Notes under the pieces: model-generated
The model's database searches: none
What the model was told of the DNA's origin: nothing
Seen by the model: the letters and a program-made list of their open reading frames with translations, nothing else
DNA from: a virus
Reading direction: 5' to 3' (one strand)
Virus record (IMG/VR): IMGVR_UViG_3300048930_001372
Coordinates: 1 to 49,837 of that record
DNA: 49,837 nt
Shown: in pieces, positions 14,885 through 23,193 of the stretch
Layout of the letters: each line of letters opens with the position of its first letter
Position numbering within the stretch: position 1 is the first letter of the stretch
Program-made: the position numbers and the translations under genes

Positions 14885-15241
14885 TCAGCCTTGCTCCTTT
14901 GGTTTCAGCACCGTGTAGCCTTTCGAGCGCAGCAGCTCGATGGCGAGTTGCACATCGCGGCCCGGGAAGTCTTGGCACAGCGTCCAGCGACCGGCGTCGA
15001 ACCTCACCTGGCCGCAGCGGCGCGGGTGCTTGAGCAGGCCCCACACCTGGCGCGAACTGAGGTCGGCGCAAACGCTCAGCGTCAGCGTGGTTGTGCTGCC
15101 GCGCTCCTGCAGCAGCTGCAACAGGCCGGACAGCTTGGTACCGGGCTGTGCATCGGGAGGCGCGGGTCTGGCGCGGCGCGCCGGCGGCCGGTGCAGCAGC
15201 GCGTCCCAGGGCGACGCCTGCGGGAACGTGGGGCAGCTCAT
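14885..15241 (-). CDS. Hypothetical protein, possible winged-helix (118 aa)
   Basis: The C-terminal two thirds (SGLLQLLQERGSTTTLTLSV, CADLSSRQVWGLLKHPRRCG, QVRFDAGRWTL) read like a winged-helix DNA-binding fold, with a final helix LAIELLRSKGYTVL. The N-terminus is Pro/Arg-rich. ATG 15241 overlaps the upstream stop (ATGA). A regulatory or DNA-processing role is possible; no named family recognised. Confidence 0.6.
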   Translation of the reverse strand: MSCPTFPQASPWDALLHRPPARRARPAPPDAQPGTKLSGLLQLLQERGSTTTLTLSVCADLSSRQVWGLLKHPRRCGQVRFDAGRWTLCQDFPGRDVQLAIELLRSKGYTVLKPKEQG

Positions 15242-15489
15242 GCCGGCGCACCCGTCACCGCGTCCCGCCACCCCAGCCCCAGCTCCCACCGCAGCAGCAC
15301 CGTGATGCTGTCGATCGACACGCGCAGCGTCGGGCAGCCCTTCGGGTCCTCGCTGTTGTGCAGCGTCCTCACCAGGTCCTCGGCGGCATCCAGCACCAGG
15401 CTGGTCTGCTCATCGTCGGCCGCGTCGAAGCGGCCCAGCACCTTCCAGCTGCCGCTGTTGTTCAGCTCCAGGCGCGCGGGCTTCTTCAT
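15238..15489 (-). CDS. Hypothetical protein (83 aa)
   Basis: An 83-residue acidic protein (MKKPARLELNNSGSWKVLGR...) with strands around SWKVLGRF and TLRVSIDSITVLLRW and a helix between. It overlaps both neighbours by 4 bp, so it is translationally coupled in the early operon. No family recognised. Confidence 0.65.
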   Translation of the reverse strand: MKKPARLELNNSGSWKVLGRFDAADDEQTSLVLDAAEDLVRTLHNSEDPKGCPTLRVSIDSITVLLRWELGLGWRDAVTGAPA

Positions 15490-15893
15490 GAGGCCGCCTG
15501 CCCGGCCTGCCGCAGCAACCCCGCCCCGCCCGGCACATCGAAGAACTGCAGCCGCCCCTTGCAGGGGTGGAACGGCAGCGGCCGCGCATCGCGCAGCTGG
15601 AAGCCGAAGCCGCCGGGCTGGAACCACACCGACGCGCTTTCGCGCACGCAGCCGGTGATGGTCATCACGCCCACGATGCCGCCGCGCTGCAGCTCGGCGG
15701 GGTCGGGCAGCTGGATGTTGAATTCCTCGCCCACCCACTGCTGCACCTCGTCGTAGTAGCGCAGCGGCATCGTCAGCCCCGCGTGCACCAGCACCTGGCC
15801 GCGGTAGAAGGTCTCCCAGTCGCGGTTCTCGATGTCCTTGAACCCGTTCACGATCAGCCAGGCCCAGGGCTGGCGGATGCTCAGTGCGCGCAT
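15486..15893 (-). CDS. ASCH domain protein
   Basis: A 135-residue protein with the ASCH signature: MRALSIRQPWAWLIVNGFKD followed by IENRDWETFYRGQVLVHAG at the N-terminus and GGIVGVMTITGCVRESASVW and GRLQFFDVP toward the end. ASCH domains are related to PUA domains and are thought to bind RNA; some hydrolyse modified nucleosides. The protein is soluble and cytoplasmic. It overlaps the upstream gene by 13 bp and belongs to the early operon with other nucleotide or nucleic-acid enzymes. Confidence 0.85.
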   Translation of the reverse strand: MRALSIRQPWAWLIVNGFKDIENRDWETFYRGQVLVHAGLTMPLRYYDEVQQWVGEEFNIQLPDPAELQRGGIVGVMTITGCVRESASVWFQPGGFGFQLRDARPLPFHPCKGRLQFFDVPGGAGLLRQAGQAAS

Positions 15894-16696
15894 GCGTCTT
15901 CCTCCTGCTCGATCAGTTGTCCGTGCAGCTGCGCCACCAGCTCGGCGGCCTGGTGGCGCACCAGGCCGTTGCGCACCGCCAGGTCGGGCACGTCCCAGCC
16001 CCTGCGCGCGGCCAGCTCGGCCAGCCGCTGCGCCACCTTGTTGCGGTGGAAGCCCTCTTCCGACAGCTCCTGCAGCCGCTGCAGCGTCGGCGCGGCCGGC
16101 ACGTAGCGCAGCCGCTCGTGCACCCGGCGCACCCGCTCGGCGTTGCGCACCGTCACCCGGCCCGGCTTGATCTGCAGCGACCGTGCCGGCCGCCCCAGCA
16201 CCTCGCTGGCAATGCGCGTCTTGGTGTAGCCCCAGGCCAGCAGCTCGCCAATGCGCCGCAGCGTCTCGGTGCCGTCGATGTACGCACGGTCCGCCGCGGC
16301 GGCCTCGGTCACCGCCAGGATGCGCGCTTCGGTCTGCGCGCGGATCTTGGTGCGCTCGCCATACACGATCTTGGCCACGATCGACGGCGCCACCTTGGCC
16401 GCATCGGCCGCCGTCTTGTAGCCAATGCCCTGCTTGCGCAGCATGGCCAGGTGCGAGCGCGCCCGCTCGGCGCTGACGATCCTGCCGCTTTCGCCGCGGG
16501 CGCGCGCCGCGGCGCGCTCGCGCTCGTAGGCCGTGTTGGCGGCCCGGCAGGCATCGCAGCGGCAGCCGCCGTAGTAGCGCACCCGCGTGCCGCAGGGCTT
16601 GCCTTTCGCCAGCTCGGCAGCGCTGCGCAGCCCGCGCGCAGCCATCGTGCTGCTGATGGTGCGGCGCGACAGCACTGGCGTGGGCTCGGGCTTCAC
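15881..16696 (-). CDS. HTH DNA-binding protein with Cys motif
   Basis: A 271-residue protein. The N-terminal part contains KGKPCGTRVRYYGGCRCDAC followed by RAANTAYERER, a Cys-containing pattern common in phage and actinobacterial HTH proteins. Two helix-turn-helix candidates follow: GYKTAADAAKVAPSIVAKIV and WGYTKTRIASEVLGRPARSL, and a third around GFHRNKVAQRLAELAARRGW. The start is GTG 16696, overlapping the upstream stop (GTGA). It probably binds DNA, perhaps as a late-gene or replication regulator. Confidence 0.65.
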   Translation of the reverse strand: MKPEPTPVLSRRTISSTMAARGLRSAAELAKGKPCGTRVRYYGGCRCDACRAANTAYERERAAARARGESGRIVSAERARSHLAMLRKQGIGYKTAADAAKVAPSIVAKIVYGERTKIRAQTEARILAVTEAAAADRAYIDGTETLRRIGELLAWGYTKTRIASEVLGRPARSLQIKPGRVTVRNAERVRRVHERLRYVPAAPTLQRLQELSEEGFHRNKVAQRLAELAARRGWDVPDLAVRNGLVRHQAAELVAQLHGQLIEQEEDACAH

Positions 16697-16932
16697 GACT
16701 CCACCCCCATCCAAGCCGGCGCCACCGTGTACTCCAGCACATCGAACCCGCCGCGCCGCACCGCGGCCGGGCGGGCGATCAGCAGGCCGTTGGCATGCAG
16801 CCCCTCCACACACAGGTTGCAGCGCTGGCGGTGCAGCCCCATTTCCTGCACGATGGCGTGGCGCGTCATCCACTGCCCGCGCAGCAGCTTCAGCAGCTCG
16901 GCCGCCATGTTCGGTGCGGTCAATCGTTCCAT
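16693..16932 (-). CDS. Small winged-helix protein (79 aa)
   Basis: A 79-residue protein with a winged-helix layout: AAELLKLLRGQWMTRHAIVQ, then EMGLHRQRCNLCVEGLHANG as recognition region and a hairpin wing (GFDVLEYTVAP). It overlaps both neighbours by 4 bp or less, directly after the primase-helicase gene. It may assist replication or control it. Confidence 0.6.
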   Translation of the reverse strand: MERLTAPNMAAELLKLLRGQWMTRHAIVQEMGLHRQRCNLCVEGLHANGLLIARPAAVRRGGFDVLEYTVAPAWMGVES

Positions 16933-19727
16933 CAGGCAGCCTCCCTCGTCGTTTCCACCGGCTGCACCGCATACAGCCCGTACTGCTCCAGCGCCGGCAG
17001 GCTCAGCCCCACCATGTGCGCCACGCGCTTGCCGTGGCAGGTGCGCTCCACGTCCTCGATGGCCAGCACGCCGGCGGTCTGCAGCGCGCGCTTGAACACG
17101 CGGTCGCTCTTCACCGGCAGCTGGTCCCAGAACTCGCGCAGGTTGTTCTCGCGCGCCAGGTGGTCCATCACGTGGCTGGTGCGCACCGCCAGGAAGGGCT
17201 CGTCCTCCAGCGTCTTGTCGAAGGTGAAGGGGTAGCGGTACGTGCCGCGCGCAATCTCGCTCAGCAGCGTCTCCACGATCCACACCCACGGCTGCCGGTC
17301 GCTGACGCTCTCCTTCACGTGCAGGTTCATCTCGGCCGTCAGGTCCCGCAGGAAGTTGCCCTGGCTCAGCTCGATGCCGGCAAAGTCGCACAGCAGCGTC
17401 CAGGCCGCGCGCATGGCGCCGTAGTTCACCAGCATGCGTTCGGCGCCCGCCCCGTCGCGCCCGGCCACGCAGCTCTTGCTCAGTTCGTCCACGCACTGGC
17501 GGTGCAGCTCGATCACCCGCGCCTTGGGCACGTCGGCCAGGTACAGCAGCCACTGCCGCACCGGGAACACGGGCAGCTCCTCCGGCACCAGCGGGCCGCG
17601 CGCGCCTTCGGTCAGCCGGTTGCGCACCGTCTTGCCGGTCAGGCTCTTCACCGGCACGTCCTCGCCGGCCAGCAGCACCGGCGCGCACAGCAAGAAGTCG
17701 ATCAGGTCCGCCCCGCGCCGCGTGTGCGCGTACTGGTAGCACTCCTGCAGGTTGGTGACGGCCTTGTTGATCAGCTCCTGCTTGCGCGCGCTGATCTCCT
17801 CCCACCCCACCGGGTGGCTGGTGTAGCTCAGGCTGGTGAGCAGGCGGAACTCGGTCTGCAGGCTCTGGCCGCTGAACATCGTCATGCCGATGCTGCGCTC
17901 CAGCCGCTTGACCAGCGTGCTCTTGCCCACGCCCTTCTCGGCCTGCAGCACGAAGTGCGGCCAGAAGCCCAGGTACGCCTTCAGGTGCGCGCCCAGCGCC
18001 CACACCAGCATCAGCAGCGCCGCGTTCTCCCTGAACGTGGCCTGGTACGCCGCCACCACCGCGCGCGCATCGTCCACCGGCCCGCTGGGGAAGACCAGGT
18101 TGCTGTACGGGCACTGCTGCCGCGGGTCGGTGAAGTAGCAGTCCGGCCCCTCGTTCACCGCCGGCCTGCCGTTGCGCCAGGCCAGCCCGACGAAGTTGAC
18201 CGCGTCGCGCGCGCCGATGTCGGCCGCACGCTCCAGGATGTTCAGCATGCGCAGGAAGCCCGGCGCGCTGAACACCGGGCCCAGCTTCTTCCACACCTCC
18301 ACGTTGTGCAGCTGCTCGTCCTGCACCACGCGGCGCAGCAGCCGCTGGCTGTAGCGCGGGACCTGCGCGCTCACCGCAAACACCGTGGTGGGCGACGTGT
18401 CCTTGTCGCCCGTCATCGTGCTGGTCGGGCTGGCGATCGTCACCCGGCTGATGCCCGCCACGCGGAAGCCCGCCACGTTCTCGAAGGTGAGCTTGTCCTT
18501 GCCCGAATCCTCGTCCTTGTCGTACTTGCTCACCCAGCTGGTGAAGTCCTCGCGCACGCGGTACCGCCAGTAGGTCTGCACGTCGTGGAAGGGCAGCCAG
18601 ATGCGCGGCTTGCCCGCCTGCTCCTTGCCCGGCAGGCCGGGTATCAGCCAGGGCTCCAGCTTGCGCAGCGCGATCGCCAGCTCGGCCGCGCCGTGGGCCT
18701 GCAGGTAGTCGTTGATGTCGTTGATCGGCTCGTCGTCGTCGTCCACCCAGTCGTCGTAGTCCAGCATCAGCGCCGGCACGTCCAGCGCCATCAGCGCCTC
18801 GTGCGCGGCCCACGCGGCCTGCAGCCCGGGGCGGTAGCCGGCCTTGGGGCCGTGCTCCAGCGGCTTGTCGTTGTCGAAGGCCAGCACCACCTGCTTGCCG
18901 ATGAACAGGTGCCAGTCCATGCTGCGCACCGTGGCCGTGCCGCGCATGGCCACCACCGCGGTACCGGGTATCGCGCAGGTCTCGATGCTCAGCGCGTTGA
19001 TGGCGCTCTCGACGATGTACACGCGCCGCGCCGCGGCAAAGCGCCGCCAGTCGCTGCACCAGGGCCGTCCCTCCTTCTCGCCCTGGCTCTGCGTCTTGAC
19101 GCCGCCGTTGGCATCGGCGTCCAGGTAGCGCATGTCCACCGCCACCACCTGGCCGGTGTCGTGCGTGCGCACGATGAAGGCCGCCGCCTCGCCGCCGTGG
19201 TTGACCTCACCGCGCGGGATGGTCGGGCTGTGCCAGGTGTTGAAGCCCAGCGTGTGCTTGTCCAGCGCGTGGCGGATGGCCTTCTCGCCGATGCCGCGGC
19301 CCTGCAGGTACTGCATCAGCTTCTCCCGCGGGGCTTCGTCGCGCACCGCGGCCAGGCAGCTGTCGGCAATCCACTCGGCGCGCGGGCGCTCGCGCCGCTC
19401 GCCCTGCGTGGCAGCGGGCGCCGGCGGGGCGACGCTGATGCGGAACATCTCGCCCAGGTCCTTGCAGGCCGTGCGGAAGTCGCAGCCGCGCACGTGCATG
19501 TACAGGTCGACGGCGCCGCCGCCCAGGTCCTGGCTGAAGTCCTTCCACACACTGCGCCCGTCGTCGCGCGTGTAGACGCTGAGGCTCGGGCTCTTGTCGG
19601 CGTGGTGCGGGCTGCGGAAGTTGCCGCGGTCGCCGGGGCGTTCGAGCCCCAGCTTGTAGGCCAGGTCCTCGCAGTCGATGCGGGCGTTGAGTTCATCGGC
19701 GAGGCTCGGTCGGTTGGAGGGTGTCAT
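16932..19727 (-). CDS. Phage primase-helicase
   Basis: A 931-residue replication protein. The N-terminal part (DCEDLAYKLGLERPGDRGNF, RSPHHADKSPSLSVY) resembles the CHC2 primase domain but lacks the zinc-binding cysteines. A Toprim region follows with the Glu of VYIVESAINALS and the DxD of VVLAFDNDKP near residue 280. The C-terminal half is an ATPase/helicase with Walker A LQAEKGVGKSTLVKRL near residue 600 and the acidic motif GWEEIS downstream. It would unwind phage DNA and make primers. No phage DNA polymerase is seen, so host polymerase is probably used. Confidence 0.82.
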   Translation of the reverse strand: MTPSNRPSLADELNARIDCEDLAYKLGLERPGDRGNFRSPHHADKSPSLSVYTRDDGRSVWKDFSQDLGGGAVDLYMHVRGCDFRTACKDLGEMFRISVAPPAPAATQGERRERPRAEWIADSCLAAVRDEAPREKLMQYLQGRGIGEKAIRHALDKHTLGFNTWHSPTIPRGEVNHGGEAAAFIVRTHDTGQVVAVDMRYLDADANGGVKTQSQGEKEGRPWCSDWRRFAAARRVYIVESAINALSIETCAIPGTAVVAMRGTATVRSMDWHLFIGKQVVLAFDNDKPLEHGPKAGYRPGLQAAWAAHEALMALDVPALMLDYDDWVDDDDEPINDINDYLQAHGAAELAIALRKLEPWLIPGLPGKEQAGKPRIWLPFHDVQTYWRYRVREDFTSWVSKYDKDEDSGKDKLTFENVAGFRVAGISRVTIASPTSTMTGDKDTSPTTVFAVSAQVPRYSQRLLRRVVQDEQLHNVEVWKKLGPVFSAPGFLRMLNILERAADIGARDAVNFVGLAWRNGRPAVNEGPDCYFTDPRQQCPYSNLVFPSGPVDDARAVVAAYQATFRENAALLMLVWALGAHLKAYLGFWPHFVLQAEKGVGKSTLVKRLERSIGMTMFSGQSLQTEFRLLTSLSYTSHPVGWEEISARKQELINKAVTNLQECYQYAHTRRGADLIDFLLCAPVLLAGEDVPVKSLTGKTVRNRLTEGARGPLVPEELPVFPVRQWLLYLADVPKARVIELHRQCVDELSKSCVAGRDGAGAERMLVNYGAMRAAWTLLCDFAGIELSQGNFLRDLTAEMNLHVKESVSDRQPWVWIVETLLSEIARGTYRYPFTFDKTLEDEPFLAVRTSHVMDHLARENNLREFWDQLPVKSDRVFKRALQTAGVLAIEDVERTCHGKRVAHMVGLSLPALEQYGLYAVQPVETTREAA

Positions 19728-19742
19728 GTGCCATGGGCGTGC

Positions 19743-20015
19743 TTAGAACAGCGGCGGCGTGCGCGCGTCTGCGCCCGCCTTGCGCTTCAGTTGTTTGTCG
19801 TGGACGGCCTCGACGGCCGCGCGCACCGCGTCGCGGTAGGCCTGCGCCGCCGGCGCGCTGGGCTGGCGCTTCAGGCGGCGCCAGGTGTCCCACACCAGGC
19901 CGCGCAGCTTGGCCGGCACACGCCGCCAGTGGTCGTTGCACATCAGCAGCCGGGTGGGGATGTCGTGCTGGCAGCCGTGGGCGGCGCAGCGGTGGGTGGC
20001 CTGCTCAGACCTCAT
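19743..20015 (-). CDS. Hypothetical Cys/His-containing protein (90 aa)
   Basis: The N-terminal part has HRCAAHGCQHDIPTRLLMCN followed by DHWRRVP, a Cys/His cluster that could bind zinc. The rest is helical and basic. It precedes the primase-helicase gene by 15 bp and overlaps the upstream gene by 11 bp. Possibly a small DNA-binding accessory for replication; no family recognised. Confidence 0.65.
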   Translation of the reverse strand: MRSEQATHRCAAHGCQHDIPTRLLMCNDHWRRVPAKLRGLVWDTWRRLKRQPSAPAAQAYRDAVRAAVEAVHDKQLKRKAGADARTPPLF

Positions 20016-20412
20016 CGGCCTGCCCCAGCCAAGCCAGCACCGCAGGCTGCAGCTGCTCCAGCACCTCAGCGCCGGGGTAGTCGAAGGCCACCTCGGCGCA
20101 CACCACGGCATCGCCCTCGCGCCTGGCCAGGCCCACCAGGTAGCTGCCGTCGCGGGCCTGGCGGCCCACCATCGCGCGCGGCTGGTCGTCGCGCACCAGG
20201 CGCTGCACCGCCAGCCGCGCCGCCGGGCCCACCGCCAGGCGGTACTGCAGCGTGCGCGCGTTGAACAGGATGTCACCGCGGATCACCATGTCCGACAGCA
20301 CGTCGTCGAGCACCGCCTCGCTGAAGGGCAGGCCCTGGCGCAGCTCGGTGGCCAGCACCCAGGCGCCAGCGGCGGCCATGCGGTGGCGCAGCTGTTGTTC
20401 GCAGGGGGTCAT
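20005..20412 (-). CDS. Hypothetical early protein (135 aa)
   Basis: The N-terminal half (QQLRHRMAAAGAWVLATELR, FSEAVLDDVLSDMVIRGDIL) resembles a winged-helix arrangement, followed by a strand (LQYRLAVG) and a C-terminal mixed domain. Both ends overlap neighbouring genes. No family recognised. Confidence 0.6.
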   Translation of the reverse strand: MTPCEQQLRHRMAAAGAWVLATELRQGLPFSEAVLDDVLSDMVIRGDILFNARTLQYRLAVGPAARLAVQRLVRDDQPRAMVGRQARDGSYLVGLARREGDAVVCAEVAFDYPGAEVLEQLQPAVLAWLGQADEV

Positions 20413-20609
20413 GGGCGATACCTGTTCGACTTGCCGTCCTGCCCGAGCTCGTAGTCGCCCTCGTCGAAGTCTTCATCGCGCAGCGCGCGCATCCACTCGA
20501 CGCGGTCGTCGAGCGTGCAGCTGTGCGGCGCCTCGTAGACGCCGTCGCCTGGGAATGCGGGAAGTACCAACTTGCCCCCGCACTTCGGACACGAGGTGAC
20601 AACGCTCAT
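20409..20609 (-). CDS. Small zinc-ribbon-like protein (66 aa)
   Basis: A 66-residue acidic protein. The N-terminus has one knuckle, CPKCGGKLVLP, and a single later Cys (HSCTLDDR), so zinc binding is possible but not complete. Coupled to both neighbours. Function unknown. Confidence 0.6.
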   Translation of the reverse strand: MSVVTSCPKCGGKLVLPAFPGDGVYEAPHSCTLDDRVEWMRALRDEDFDEGDYELGQDGKSNRYRP

Positions 20610-20815
20610 CAGTCCCTCTCCCCCGCCTCGCGGCCGTTGACGAAGCGCACGCTGCCGGCGTGCTCGGTCGGGTCCAGAAACACCGCCTGCAGGCGGCACA
20701 CGCAGCGCCCGTTCTGGTACAGCCGCACGGTCTGGTGCACGGGCCCGCCGCCTTCGCGCCAGGGCTCGCCCATCTCGATGCGGTCGGCCTCGATGTCGAT
20801 GACGCACTGGCTCAT
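20609..20815 (-). CDS. Hypothetical small protein (68 aa)
   Basis: A short beta-rich protein (MSQCVIDIEADRIEMGEPWR, VHQTVRLYQNGRCVCRLQAV). Start ATG 20815 overlaps the upstream stop (ATGA), and the stop shares a base with the next start. No family recognised. Confidence 0.6.
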   Translation of the reverse strand: MSQCVIDIEADRIEMGEPWREGGGPVHQTVRLYQNGRCVCRLQAVFLDPTEHAGSVRFVNGREAGERD

Positions 20816-20964
20816 GACCGCCTCCGCAGGCAGATGCACGCCAGGTAGCGCGCCGAGCCGTAGATCAGCTCGGCCAGCTGTTCGGCCACGCTGCGGCTGC
20901 GCGCTTCCATGTCCAGCTGGTGGCGCCGGCCGTGGTGGTCCACGTGGGTGATGCGGTAGATCAT
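20812..20964 (-). CDS. Hypothetical small protein (50 aa)
   Basis: A 50-residue basic protein (MIYRITHVDHHGRRHQLDME...) with a strand-helix pattern. It overlaps both neighbouring genes by 4 bp, which supports it in spite of its size. Function unknown. Confidence 0.55.
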   Translation of the reverse strand: MIYRITHVDHHGRRHQLDMEARSRSVAEQLAELIYGSARYLACICLRRRS

Positions 20965-21170
20965 GACTTCCACCCCTTGGCACCGACGTACTGCAGCGCG
21001 GCGCGCGCGGCCACCTCGGGCGTTTCGGCCAGCATCACCGCCAGAGGCTGCTGCACGCCGCGGCCGCGGCGCGGTATGGCGGCCTGCCAGGTGTTGCCCC
21101 ACGGGTCGGGCGACTGCATCGGCTCCACACGGATGCCGCGCGCAGCACAGGCTTCTACGGCGGTGCTCAT
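20961..21170 (-). CDS. Hypothetical small protein (69 aa)
   Basis: A 69-residue protein (MSTAVEACAARGIRVEPMQS...) with WGNTWQAAIPRRG in the middle and a helical C-terminus. It overlaps the upstream lipoprotein gene by 4 bp and the next gene by 4 bp. No family recognised. Confidence 0.6.
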   Translation of the reverse strand: MSTAVEACAARGIRVEPMQSPDPWGNTWQAAIPRRGRGVQQPLAVMLAETPEVAARAALQYVGAKGWKS

Positions 21171-21709
21171 GGCTGCCGCTCCACCACCCAGTCGGCCATC
21201 ACCTCGGCACGGCCCAGCGCACCGGTGGGCAACCCGTTGGCCGGGTCGGCCGCGCGCACCGTCAGCCAGGCCAGCAGCCGCGTGCGCCCCGCCGGCAGCC
21301 GCAGCACCACCGCGTAGTCCAGGGTCTTGACGCGGGTGCCGCCCGCCGCCAGCGGCAGCACCACTGCACTGGCGGCCGTGGGCGTGGGCTCGCGCAGCGC
21401 CAGGCTGGCGCTGCCCGCTGCCGTGTAGTGCGCCCGCTGATGCAGCCGCGCGCTGATGCGCACGCGCACCACCGTCGCCGTGGCCAGTTCCACCACCGGG
21501 CCCGGCAGCGGCAGCACCAGCACCGCAGCGCCGGTGTTCGCATCGCCGCCCTGCGCGTCGGACTGCGCGGTGGCCAGCACCTCGGGGCCATCGTTGCCAC
21601 CGCAGCCGGTGATGCCGCCGCCCAGGCCCACCAGCAGCAGCAGGCCAAGCAGCAGCACGGGCCAGCGGGTGGTCGGGCGCCGTTGCGCCCAGCATTCGAT
21701 CAGGTTCAT
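21167..21709 (-). CDS. Predicted lipoprotein (180 aa)
   Basis: The N-terminus has a hydrophobic segment (WPVLLLGLLLLVGLGGG) and an acceptable lipobox ITGC (Cys about residue 36), so the protein is likely exported and lipid-anchored. The mature part is beta-rich with many Ala, Val and Thr. An exported lipoprotein inside an early operon is unusual and could be a surface or exclusion factor. No family recognised. Confidence 0.6.
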   Translation of the reverse strand: MNLIECWAQRRPTTRWPVLLLGLLLLVGLGGGITGCGGNDGPEVLATAQSDAQGGDANTGAAVLVLPLPGPVVELATATVVRVRISARLHQRAHYTAAGSASLALREPTPTAASAVVLPLAAGGTRVKTLDYAVVLRLPAGRTRLLAWLTVRAADPANGLPTGALGRAEVMADWVVERQP

Positions 21710-21942
21710 GCGAAGGTCCTTTCACGCCACACGTGCGAGATGCCCACGGTGAATTCCTCGCCGCTGTCCAGCGCCCGGGTGCCGCCGCGCGGCAGGCAGT
21801 CGGGCGCGTCGATGAAGCCGCTTTCGTTGTGCTTGAAGTTGCGGTCGAGGTGCCAGCCGGGCTGCGTCTGCCGGCCGTGCGGCTGGTACGACGAGACGCC
21901 GGTGGCGATGTCCACCGGCGCGAGGTAGCGGCGCGCGCTCAC
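21706..21942 (-). CDS. Hypothetical protein (78 aa), GTG start
   Basis: Starts at GTG 21942, which overlaps the upstream stop (GTGA). The protein (SARRYLAPVDIATGVSSYQP...) contains GWHLDRNFKHNESGFIDAPD and FTVGISHVWRERTF. Coupled to the lipoprotein gene. No family recognised. Confidence 0.55.
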   Translation of the reverse strand: MSARRYLAPVDIATGVSSYQPHGRQTQPGWHLDRNFKHNESGFIDAPDCLPRGGTRALDSGEEFTVGISHVWRERTFA

Positions 21943-22244
21943 AGCGGCAGCCTTCCGGTGCCCAGCCACCAGGCCAGGCCGCACAGCGCCAGCAGCAGCG
22001 CCACCTTGCCGCCCAGGCGGCGCAGGCGGGCGCGCCGGCCGCGGCGTTCCCGGCGCGGCTTGCGCAGCAGCGCCTGCTGGATCTCGGCCGCGCACTGGCC
22101 GGGTTGCGGCGGCGGCGCGGTGTAGGCGCTGCCGATCTCGATGCCGGTGCGGGTGCGCACGCGCGGGTTGATCGGCACCACCCGGCGGGCCGGGTCCAGG
22201 CGCCGCAACAGGCGGCCGGCGGTGGCGTCGGACAGCATGCTCAT
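21939..22244 (-). CDS. Predicted membrane protein (101 aa)
   Basis: A basic N-terminal part (RLLRRLDPARRVVPINPRVR) and a very basic middle region (RKPRRERRGRRARLRRLGG) precede one C-terminal membrane segment (KVALLLALCGLAWWLG). This suggests a tail-anchored protein with a cytoplasmic basic domain. Coupled by 4-bp overlaps on both sides. Function unknown. Confidence 0.55.
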   Translation of the reverse strand: MSMLSDATAGRLLRRLDPARRVVPINPRVRTRTGIEIGSAYTAPPPQPGQCAAEIQQALLRKPRRERRGRRARLRRLGGKVALLLALCGLAWWLGTGRLPL

Positions 22245-22441
22245 GGCACCGGCACCAGGTTGCCGAAGTCGTCGACCACGGCTTGCTGCGAATTGAGGAC
22301 CCGCCAGCGGTCGCTTTCCACCCAAGACAGGCCGCATGTGAAGACGTGCGTGAACCCGGGGCGCGCGCCACCGCCCCAGCGGAACCACACCAGCGACAGC
22401 TCGCTCTCGCCGCCGCGGCTGTGCGTGCGGCTCTTGCTCAC
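22241..22441 (-). CDS. Hypothetical protein (66 aa), GTG start
   Basis: Starts at GTG 22441, overlapping the stop of the small tyrosine recombinase (GTGA). Contains SELSLVWFRWGGGARPGFTH and SDRWRVLNSQQAVVDDFGNL, both strand-rich. No family recognised. Confidence 0.5.
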   Translation of the reverse strand: MSKSRTHSRGGESELSLVWFRWGGGARPGFTHVFTCGLSWVESDRWRVLNSQQAVVDDFGNLVPVP

Positions 22442-23118
22442 GCCACACCTCCCTGCCCCGCTGCCAGCTTCTTCGCCGCGCGCTTGCTCATGCGCCCGCC
22501 GTCGATGGCCTGCAGGTCGCGCACGTACTCCTCGCGCGCCATGCGGGTGTAGATGCCGGTGCTGGCGATGCTTTCGTGCCCCAGCGCCTGCTGCACCACC
22601 TTCAGCGGGTTGCGGCTGCGCGAGCGATGGATGATGTTCATGCCCCGCGTGTGGCGCAGCCAATGCGGGCTGATGCGCGGGTCCAGCCCGGCGGCCTTGG
22701 CCCACAGCTTCATGCGCGCCTGGTAGCTGCGCACCGACATGCCGTCCGCCTGGCCGGCCACCAGCGCGCGCCCCCACACCAGCGGCTCCGGCCCGTTGTG
22801 GATGCAGCGCAGCAGCGCGCTGGACTGCAGCTCCAGCAGCGCCTCCAGCCCCTCGCGCACGCTCTGCGTCACCAGGTACTCATGGCCGTGCCGGCCGCCC
22901 TTGCGCTGCTCGGCCCGCGTGATCAGCCAGCCGCTGGCCAGCGCCTGTTCGGCCTGCTGCGCCGTCAGCAGCGCGAACTCCTGCACCCGCATGCCGGTGC
23001 CGATCAGCAGCCGCATCCAGTGGTAGTCGCGCAGCGCCAGCGGGTCGCTGCTGCCCTTGGCGGCGCGCAGCAGCGCCTGCTGCTCGGCCTCGGTGAGGTA
23101 TCGCCTCATCATGTCCAT
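22438..23118 (-). CDS. Tyrosine recombinase with catalytic domain only
   Basis: A 226-residue recombinase with Arg in GTGMRVQEFALL, a basic beta-hairpin region (ITRAEQRKGGRHGHEYLV), HWLRH (HxxR), His in ALGHESIASTG and the Tyr of IYTRM. It starts directly in the catalytic domain; the usual N-terminal core-binding domain is absent. ATG 23118 is set by AAGGAG six bases upstream, so it is a real short protein and not a truncation. It is the first enzyme of the early operon. It could cut phage DNA sites, resolve multimers or work with the other tyrosine recombinase. Confidence 0.82.
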   Translation of the reverse strand: MDMMRRYLTEAEQQALLRAAKGSSDPLALRDYHWMRLLIGTGMRVQEFALLTAQQAEQALASGWLITRAEQRKGGRHGHEYLVTQSVREGLEALLELQSSALLRCIHNGPEPLVWGRALVAGQADGMSVRSYQARMKLWAKAAGLDPRISPHWLRHTRGMNIIHRSRSRNPLKVVQQALGHESIASTGIYTRMAREEYVRDLQAIDGGRMSKRAAKKLAAGQGGVA

Positions 23119-23193
23119 CGCTTGCTCCTTGCAGTTGATCGGGGTCGGTCAAGCCGGGGCGTCTGTGCGCCCCTGGCACGTTGGGAACGGGGG

